The notes under the pieces are model-generated. The model made no database searches and was not told the origin of the DNA. It saw nothing but the letters and a program-made list of their open reading frames with translations. From Chloroflexota bacterium (GTDB lineage Bacteria > Chloroflexota > Limnocylindria > Limnocylindrales > CSP1-4): a stretch of DNA of 52,189 nt. The DNA lies in the NCBI GenBank assembly GCA_013698095.1, contig JACCVQ010000160.1, positions 1 through 52,189 on the forward strand, written 5' to 3'. Position numbers and translations under genes: made by a program. Below are positions 15,756 through 23,300 of the stretch, piece by piece. Within the stretch, counting starts at the first letter, position 1. The number at the start of each line of letters is the position of its first letter.

Positions 15756-16927
15756 CCGATCGCCGGCGCGGCCGGCGCGGCGGCCCATGGGCCCGTGGCT
15801 CGTCGGCCGGGGACCGGCGACCGCCGTGGTGGCCAGAAGACGAGGCATGGCCGCCGCCCGAGCGAGCGCGTCGCTGGCGCCGGTTCGGCTGCTTCTTCGG
15901 CCTCTTCTTCCTCGCCGGCGTACTCGGACTCCTGACGATCGGGCTGAGCGTTGTCGGGTACCTTCTCGCCGCCCCCGGCCCGTTCGGGCTCGTGGTCCGG
16001 ATCGCGGCGGTCGTCGTGGCCGTCGGACTGGTGATCGGCGTCGGCCGGGCGGCGCGGGCGATCCGCGGCTCGAGCCGGGTCCTCGACGCCCTCGTCGATC
16101 AGGCTGCCCGGGTCGAGACCGGCGACTACAGCGCCCGGGTCACCATCGATCGACCCGCTCCCCGGCCGGTTCGCGACCTCGCCCGCGGCTTCAACACAAT
16201 GGCCGCCCGGCTCGAGGCAGATGAGCGCCTCCGGCGCGACCTGCTCGCCGACGTCACCCACGAGCTGCGAACGCCGCTGGCCGTCGTCCAGGGCAGCGTC
16301 GAGGCGATCCTCGACGGCGTTCATCCCGCCGACGATGTCCATCTCGGGGCGATCCTCGAGGAGACGCGGGTCCTCGCCCGGCTCGTCGACGATCTCCGGA
16401 CGGTTGCCCAGTCGGAGTCGGGCAGCCTGTCGCTCCATCGCGAGCCGACCGATCTCGGCGTGCTCGTCGGCGACGTCGCCACGTCATTCTCGGCCGCCGT
16501 CGAGAGCGCCGGGGTGGAGCTGGCAAGCGCGGTCCACGACGATGTGCCGCTCCTCGACATCGACCCGATCCGGATCCGCGAGGTCATCGCCAACCTCGTC
16601 GCCAACGCCCTGCGTCACACCCCGAGCGGGGGCCTGATCGAGATCAGCGCCCGCCCGATCCCGGGCGATGGGGACGGCCACCCGGTCGCCGCGGTCGACC
16701 TCCGCGTCCGCGACACCGGGTCCGGGATCGATCCGGAGCTGCTGCCCCACGTGTTCGAGCGGTTCGCGCGCGGGGCCCGCTCGAACGGCAGCGGCCTGGG
16801 CCTGTCCATCGCACGGGGCCTGATCGAGCTCCACGGCGGGACGATCACGGCGGCGGCGCCGTCGGCGGGCGGGACCGAGATCGCGATCCGCCTGCCGATC
16901 GGGCCGGAGCCACGAACGAGCGACTGA
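15752..16927 (+). CDS. sensor histidine kinase
   Basis: A 391-residue kinase starting at GTG and overlapping the response-regulator stop by four bases. A cytoplasmic Arg/Pro/Trp-rich N-terminus (1-45) is followed by two close membrane helices (about 46-74 and 80-98) with almost no extracellular loop, a HAMP-like linker (100-155), the HisKA dimerisation helix with H170 in DVTHELRTPL, and the HATPase domain. The ATP-binding boxes are visible: N box EVIANLVANALRHT, G1 DTGSGI, F box VFERFARG and G2 GSGLGLSIARGL. With no periplasmic domain it should sense membrane-borne or partner-protein signals, possibly via the upstream membrane protein. Confidence 0.94.
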   Translation: MTDRRRGRRGGPWARGSSAGDRRPPWWPEDEAWPPPERARRWRRFGCFFGLFFLAGVLGLLTIGLSVVGYLLAAPGPFGLVVRIAAVVVAVGLVIGVGRAARAIRGSSRVLDALVDQAARVETGDYSARVTIDRPAPRPVRDLARGFNTMAARLEADERLRRDLLADVTHELRTPLAVVQGSVEAILDGVHPADDVHLGAILEETRVLARLVDDLRTVAQSESGSLSLHREPTDLGVLVGDVATSFSAAVESAGVELASAVHDDVPLLDIDPIRIREVIANLVANALRHTPSGGLIEISARPIPGDGDGHPVAAVDLRVRDTGSGIDPELLPHVFERFARGARSNGSGLGLSIARGLIELHGGTITAAAPSAGGTEIAIRLPIGPEPRTSD

Positions 16928-17000
16928 CCCGTTCGTACTGGCGTCGCCCCGGCCCGATGCGGGGTTGCGCCGAGTCACCACCAGGAGGCACCCTGTCGTC

Positions 17001-18644
17001 ATGTCCGGACGACCTCGCGCTCCTCGTCGATCGATGTTCCTCGGCGCCGCCCTCGCGGCGCTGTTCATCGCCCTCACGGCCGGGCCGGCCGCCGCAGCCG
17101 ATTTCCCGGCCCGCGATTCGCGCTATCACTCATTTACCGAGATGGTCGCCGAGATCAAGGCCGTCCAGGCGGCCAATCCGGGCATCGTCAAACTCTTCAG
17201 CATCGGCAAGAGCTACCAGGGCCGGACCATCTGGGCGGCCAAGATCAGCGACAACGTCGCAACCGACGAGGCTGAGCCGGAATTCCTCTTCGACTCGCTG
17301 CATCACGCCCGGGAGCACATGGGCGTCGAGCAGTCGCTGTACCTGCTGAACACGCTCGCGAAGGGTTACGGCTCCGACAGCCAGATCAAGGAGCTCGTCG
17401 ACTCGCGCGAGATCTACATCATCTTCGCCCTGAATCCGGACGGCTTCGAGTACGACCTGACCTGCGGCGGCAGCCATGCTCCGTACTGCGCGTGGCGCAA
17501 GAACCGCCAGCCGAACGCCGGCACGAGCGCGATCGGGACGGACCTCAATCGCAACTACGGCTACCGCTGGGCATGCTGCGGCGGGTCGTCGGGCAGTCCG
17601 TCGTCGATCACGTACCGGGGAAAGGCGGCGTGGTCCGCCCCCGAGACCCGAGCGCTCCGGGACTTCGTCCTGAGCCGGGTCATCGGCGGTCGCCAGCAGA
17701 TCAAGTCGCACATCACGTTCCACACCAATGGCAAGCTGATCCTGTGGCCGTACGGCTACACGAAGACCGACATCCCGGCCGACATGACGGCCCTCGATCA
17801 CGCGGCGTTCGTGGCCTTCGCCAAGGGGATGGCAGCCCGCAACGGCTACGAGGCCGAGCAGTCGAGCGATCTCTACATCACCGACGGTGACCAGATCGAC
17901 TGGATGTACGGCACCCAGCGGATCTTCTCGTTCACCTGGGAGCTGTACCCGCCCGAGACATCGACCGTGTGGGGCGACCACTATCCGGCCGACGAGAACA
18001 TCGCTGCCCAGACCGCCAACAATCGGGCTGCGCTGGTCTACTTCCTCCGGTTCGGCTGGTGCCCGTACTCGGTCCTTGGCAGGATTCAGGCCGACTGCGG
18101 TCCTCTGTTCGACGACACGGAGATCAACCGCGGCTGGTCGCTCAATCCCGACGGCACCGACACGGCGGTTGCGACGTCCCGCTTCTCGCGCGGCGATCCC
18201 GAGCCGACGACGCAGAACGGACTCCGGTCGCAGCCCGACCGCGCCTCGTCGGGGCGCTACGCTTTCGTGACCGGGCGACTGGCGGGCTCGACCCCGAACA
18301 CGAACGACCTGGACGGACAAACCACGCTCGCGAGCCCGTTCGTTCAGCTGCCACCGGTCCCCGGCCGGCTGTCCTTCCGCTACGTCTACAGCCACGGTCC
18401 GAGCAGCGCGTCGGACTACCTGAAGGTCTGGATCGAGGACGAGGCGACGAAAGCCAGGACCCTCGTCTGGTCGAAGGCCGGCACAGCAGGAACGATCGGC
18501 GCGTCGTGGCAGACAGCGACGGCCGTCCTGACGCCATTCGGCGGGAAGCGGGTCCGGATCGTCATCCGGGCGGTGGACGCCGGTCCGAACAGCCTGATGG
18601 AGGTCCTGATCGACGACGTCCGGATCGAGCGACCGCCGGCCTGA
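17001..18644 (+). CDS. secreted zinc carboxypeptidase (M14)
   Basis: A 547-residue exported metallopeptidase. The signal peptide (1 to about 34) ends near AAAD. The peptidase M14 domain (about 40-350) has zinc ligands H102 and E105 in HHAREH, the third ligand H241 in FHTNG, substrate-binding N183-R184 in DLNRNYG and the catalytic E314 in FTWELYPPE. Extra cysteines near 155-195 likely form disulfides. The last 180 residues look like an all-beta jelly-roll (LSFRYVYSHGPSSASDYLKVWIED, GKRVRIVIRAVDAG, VLIDDVRIE), probably a CBM-like or MAM-like accessory domain. It would trim C-terminal residues from extracellular peptides. ATG 17001 is preferred, with AGGAGG twelve bases upstream. Confidence 0.93.
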   Translation: MSGRPRAPRRSMFLGAALAALFIALTAGPAAAADFPARDSRYHSFTEMVAEIKAVQAANPGIVKLFSIGKSYQGRTIWAAKISDNVATDEAEPEFLFDSLHHAREHMGVEQSLYLLNTLAKGYGSDSQIKELVDSREIYIIFALNPDGFEYDLTCGGSHAPYCAWRKNRQPNAGTSAIGTDLNRNYGYRWACCGGSSGSPSSITYRGKAAWSAPETRALRDFVLSRVIGGRQQIKSHITFHTNGKLILWPYGYTKTDIPADMTALDHAAFVAFAKGMAARNGYEAEQSSDLYITDGDQIDWMYGTQRIFSFTWELYPPETSTVWGDHYPADENIAAQTANNRAALVYFLRFGWCPYSVLGRIQADCGPLFDDTEINRGWSLNPDGTDTAVATSRFSRGDPEPTTQNGLRSQPDRASSGRYAFVTGRLAGSTPNTNDLDGQTTLASPFVQLPPVPGRLSFRYVYSHGPSSASDYLKVWIEDEATKARTLVWSKAGTAGTIGASWQTATAVLTPFGGKRVRIVIRAVDAGPNSLMEVLIDDVRIERPPA

Positions 18645-18783
18645 TCCACGAGTGGGCGGGTCGCGCTGGCCCGCCCGCCGCGGTCCCGACCGCGATGGCG
18701 CGGGAACCACATCCATCAGCCGGGCGTCCTGAGCCGCATCCGCCGACCCCGTCCGGGGCCGGCCAGCCCAGGAGGGCGATACG

Positions 18784-19854
18784 ATGCGGCAACGACGACT
18801 CGGTCGGTTCGGACTCGGCCTCTCAACGGCGGTCCTCGGCCTCTTCCTGGCGGTCACCCCGACGCTCGCCTGCGGTGGGCTGATCGGCCCGAACGGGGCG
18901 GTGAACCTCCTCCGGACCTCGACCTTCGCCGGCTACCACGACGGCGTCGAGCACTACGTCACCTCGTTCGAGTTCGCCGGCGGCGGTGGCGCCTTCGGCT
19001 CCATCACACCCCTGCCGGCCGTCCCGACGAGCGTCGAGAAGGGCGGCGACTGGACGCTCCAGCGGCTCGTCCGCGAGACTTCCCCCGTGGCCGAGCGTGT
19101 CAGCCTCGACTTCGCCGCCTCGGCGCCCGCCGCTTCCGGTGCCGAGGAGCTGATGAAGGTCAAGATCGACGCCCTCGACCTGACAGTCCTCAAGGGCGGG
19201 GCGGCCGACATCGGGGCGTGGGCGACCGCTCACGGCTTCCGCCTTCCGCCCGACGCGCCCGAGGTCCTCGACTTCTACGCCGCGCGCAGCCAGATCTTTC
19301 TGGCCGCCGCGTTCGACGCCGACGCTGCAGGTGCCCGCGGCCAGGCAGTCGGTGACGGAACCCCGATCCACATCACGATGCCCACCGACAATCCGTGGGT
19401 TCCGCTCCGGATCCTGGCCCTCGGCAAGAACGCGGGCGAGGTCGTCCAGGCCGACGTCTATCTCCTGACCGATCGCGCACCGGCGCTCCTCCCGGCCCCG
19501 ACCGGATCGAACGGGATCCGGCTCGATCACAGTGCCAGGGCAACCGAGAGCCTCCTCGCCGACCTCCAGTCGGACCGCGGCATGGCCTGGATCCCCTCGT
19601 CCGGCTGGCTGACGAAGGTCGCCGTTGACGGGACCGCCGGACAGCTCGGCTACGACCTCGCGATCGACGCGTCCGGGGCCGGCCGGCCGTCGGCGATCGA
19701 TGCCGGGTTCACGATGCCGGGCGCCGTGATCCCCGTCACCTCGGTCGACTTCAGCCGGATCCTGCTCGCCCTCACCTTCGTTGGGATCGGGCTCGTCGGG
19801 CTCGGGCTGATGGCGAAGGCCCGACCGTCCGCCGGCCGGCCGATCGGCTGGTGA
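18784..19854 (+). CDS. DUF2330-domain membrane-anchored protein
   Basis: A 356-residue protein with an AGGAGG seven bases before its ATG. The signal segment (about 12-29) ends before ACGGL, the cysteine-containing opening typical of DUF2330 proteins. The central domain (about 30-310) contains SFEFAGGGGAFGSITPLPAVP, a long helical-strand region and PWVPLRILALGK. A C-terminal membrane helix (about 325-345, ILLALTFVGIGLVGLGLMAKA) and a short basic tail anchor it. The family is of unknown function. The cupredoxin gene starts seven bases downstream, so the two form an operon and may act together at the cell surface. Confidence 0.78.
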   Translation: MRQRRLGRFGLGLSTAVLGLFLAVTPTLACGGLIGPNGAVNLLRTSTFAGYHDGVEHYVTSFEFAGGGGAFGSITPLPAVPTSVEKGGDWTLQRLVRETSPVAERVSLDFAASAPAASGAEELMKVKIDALDLTVLKGGAADIGAWATAHGFRLPPDAPEVLDFYAARSQIFLAAAFDADAAGARGQAVGDGTPIHITMPTDNPWVPLRILALGKNAGEVVQADVYLLTDRAPALLPAPTGSNGIRLDHSARATESLLADLQSDRGMAWIPSSGWLTKVAVDGTAGQLGYDLAIDASGAGRPSAIDAGFTMPGAVIPVTSVDFSRILLALTFVGIGLVGLGLMAKARPSAGRPIGW

Positions 19855-19861
19855 CGGCGCG

Positions 19862-20281
19862 ATGAACGCGGGTCGGACGGTGACGGCAGTGGCTCTCGGA
19901 CTCGGCGTCGCCGTCCTGACCGGGATCGGGGCGAACGCGCTCGCCCGGGCGAGCGAACCGCTCGTGGTCTCGATCACGATCCATTACTCGCACTTCGAGC
20001 CGGCCCGGATCACGGTCCCGGCCGGTCGGCCCGTGACCTTCGTGATCACGAACGGCGATCCCATCGACCACGAGTGGATCGTCGGCGACGCGGCCAGCCA
20101 GCGGCGCCATCGGACCGGCACCGAGCCGAGCCACGGCGAGCGACCCACCGAGATCTCGATTCCGGCGGGCACGGAGCGACGGACGACCGTGACGTTCGCG
20201 GCGACCGGCTCGCAGCTGTTCACCTGTCACCTGCCCGGCCACGAACGCTATGGGATGGTCGGGACCATCACCGTCAACTAG
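19862..20281 (+). CDS. cupredoxin-like copper protein
   Basis: A 139-residue exported protein with a signal or anchor helix (about 5-30) followed by a plastocyanin/azurin-fold domain. Type-1 copper ligands are all present in the expected order: H70 in DHEW, C122 and H127 in FTCHLPGHERYGM, and M132. An unusual His/Arg-rich loop (SQRRHRTGTEPSHGERP, about 79-95) sits between the first two ligands. It could carry electrons or bind copper outside the membrane. Seven bases from the DUF2330 stop, it shares that gene's transcript. Confidence 0.88.
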   Translation: MNAGRTVTAVALGLGVAVLTGIGANALARASEPLVVSITIHYSHFEPARITVPAGRPVTFVITNGDPIDHEWIVGDAASQRRHRTGTEPSHGERPTEISIPAGTERRTTVTFAATGSQLFTCHLPGHERYGMVGTITVN

Positions 20282-20347
20282 GGCTGTCGCCCTGGGCGAC
20301 GAACGCAGTTGGGCACGGAGAAGGCCCGGCGAACACGGTGGCATGAG

Positions 20348-20378
20348 AAGGCCGGGCGACGGATCGTCGCCGGGCCTT
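20348..20378. terminator. bidirectional stem-loop
   Basis: AAGGCCGGGCGACG pairs with CGTCGCCGGGCCTT (14 pairs, one mismatch) around a 3-base loop. It lies between the convergent cupredoxin and protease genes. The short A/T ends and convergent setting fit a shared terminator. A related direct copy of the left arm (GAGAAGGCCCGGCGAACACGG) begins near 20320. Confidence 0.65.
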
Positions 20379-20398
20379 CGTGTTGGTGCGGGAATGGA

Positions 20399-23300
20399 TC
20401 AGGATCCGGGCGGCATCTCCGTCACGAGGATCCCGTTGACGATCGAGGCATCGCCGCGCTGGGACGTGAAGCCGATGTCGAGGTGGCCATCGCTGACCTC
20501 GACGTCGAACGAGCGATCGAGCGCCGTGTTGCGACCGGCGGTCGCGAACACGTCGAGCCCGGCGATCACCGTCGTGCCCTCGATCGTCACGCTGAACACG
20601 CGTGCCCCGGCCTTCTTCGCGAGGATCTCGGCAAACGCCAGATCGACCCGATACGTGCCGTTCGCGACGTCGAACCGGTAGCCGGTCATCCCGGTCCGCA
20701 GATCCTGGTACAGCCCGTCCTCGGTCGTGCCCGCAATCGCCGACTTGGTCGACCGCGGGGACGACGAGCCGAGCCAGCCGAACGAGCCGGCCGACCACGC
20801 CCGATCTACGCCGTACAGGTCGCCGTCGGCATCGACGTACGCGCTGCCCCCGGCGTTGACGCCCTGCTGGTAGGCCGGAACGATGAGCTCGACCGGAACT
20901 GTCGCGACCGAGTTGTCCGGGTCATTGGTCTGGATGACGATCAGGGCCCGATAGACGCCCGGGACGAGCCCGGTCGAGTCGACCGCGACGTCGAGATTGA
21001 CGCTGCCGTCCGGAGCGATCGTGCCATCACCGGGCGTGACTGTCAGCCAGGTCACGTCACTGAAGGTCGGCAACCCGGATTCGATGAGGAGCGCCTCACC
21101 GGTTCCCTGGCTGACCGTCCACAGGTTGCCCACGACGTCGAGCTCGAGACCAGCGCCGTTGCCGCCGCCGCCACTCGGATGAGGAAGCGTCATGGACGCC
21201 TCGCAGGTCACCGGGTCGATCAGGTGGATCGCGTCGGTATCGGAGTTTGTCGCCTCCCAGAGCATTCCGAACGAGCCGTTCCAGGCCAGCCCAGAGATGT
21301 TCGGGTCGGGCGGGTTGCAGCTGTGGAGCGTCTCGCCCGGCGTCGGGTGCGACGGGCCGGCGACGGTGTAGACGATCCCTTCGTTCCAGCCGCCGATGTA
21401 GAACACATCGGCGTTCGGGTCGTAGGCGAGGCCGCGCTGGCTCGTCCCGTCCCACGGTGAGCCGGTGATCACCTGATCGACCGAGCCGTCGGTCGGGTCG
21501 ATGCCATGGATGCCGTTGTCACCACCGACCGCCACCTGCCAGAGCAGATTTCGGGTGCGGTCAAAGGCCATGTCACCGGCCCAGTCCCCGAAGGTCGTCT
21601 CGAACGAGGCGCCGGTCGGGCTGCCCGATGTCGAGAACTCCGTGTCCGTGCAGACCCCGCTGGCGCTGCACAGGTCGCCATTGTCGATCGGATCGGACAG
21701 CCACACGTCGCCGTCGAAGCCGACGCCCCAGGGCAGGTCGAGGCCGGTCGGCCACGATGCCAGGAGGTCGCCGGTCGCCTTCGGGGCCACGCCCGCCGGG
21801 CTCGGCCCGAAGATGCCACGGGTCGTCCGGGCATTGGGATTCGCTCCAGCTGGCAGCGTCCGGCGCGCGGCCTGGGCTGCCGCCGCGGCCGCTCCGGCCT
21901 CGGCTTCGGTCGCCGTTCCAAGGTTCACCTCGCCGACGCTGAAGGTCAGGTCACGGTGACCGCCCGGGTTCGACAGGACAATCGTGCCGTGGCCGTCCCG
22001 GCCGGGGGTGAGGACGAAGACGAATGGTCCGCCGTCGATGGCGGCATGGGCCTGGTCACGATGGAGCGCCACATCGGCGCCGCCGGTGGACGTACCGGCT
22101 GTGATGACGACAGAGCGCGACGCCTGAACGTAGCCCGGGGCGCCGATGTCGGCCGACCAGGTGCCTTCGGGACCGACGACCTGCCAGGTCCCGTCGGACG
22201 CGGTGGTCGTCGTGAGCTCGAGGGGATTGCCCTGCCAGGTGGCATGGACGACGACGCTCGCTCCGGCGATCGGCTCGTCGGTGTGGGCGTCGGTGACCGT
22301 CCCGCCTGCCGCCCCGAACGCGTCGGGCATCGTCACGGTGAGGTTGACCTCGACCGGGATCTGCTGCTGCTTCGGCGCGTTGGTCACGAAGACGACGAGC
22401 GCCTTGTAGGTCCCGGGCGCGAGGCCCGCACTGCCGAGGTTCAGTGTGACGTCGGTCGAGGTGCCGGCGGCGGTCGTCCCGGCGTCGGGCGTTTCGCTTA
22501 GCCACGGGACGTCGCTGAACGGCTGGACCGTGCCGTGCCCGATGTCCGGGGCCCAGTCGAGAGGCTGGGACTGGTCGCCGAGCACGAAGTCGACGTCCAT
22601 GTTGCCGTCATCGCCACCGAAGGCGTCGAGGCCGAGCTGGAAGCTGATCGTCTGGCCGTCGACCTGGGCCGGCCCGATGCCGGTGAACTCGAAGGTGTTC
22701 AGGTCGATGACATAGACGATCGGATCCGGGGAGTGGACCTCGAACAGGCCGATGTAGTACTCCGCGCCGACATCCTGGGTGGGCAGTCCGGCGAGGAACT
22801 CGGCCGGGATACCGGTGTTCGGGTCCTGGTCCGTGTCGACGTAGATCTCGCCGACGGCCTGCCCGATCGGGGTGCCTGCCGAGAAGTCGAGGGCCATCGC
22901 GACGACGGTCTCGCCGTCGGAGCCAGCCCGGATCTGGGTGACGTCGATCGAGCCGTTGCTGTCACCGCTCGGGTCGTTGACGATCGGCTGGAGGCTCGCT
23001 GGCGGCAGGGTATCGCGGATGCCGGAGACGTCCGGCAGGGCGCCGCGGATGACCGGCCGGCCCCACACGGGCCGCCAGGTCAGGACCGAGGACGCGCTCG
23101 CGCTCGGGAACGTCCCGATCGAGCCGCCGAGGTCGCGCTCCTTGGCCGTCCAGACGAGCGGCGCGCTGCCGCTGTTTGCCAGTGCGACGGTGGCGGTCGT
23201 GGTCGAGCCGAAGTCGACGCTTGCGTCGACGGTGGTCGGCGTCGCGCTGCCGATCGCGGCCGGGAGAGAGAAGTTGCGCGTGTCGTCGCTGCCATCGGCC

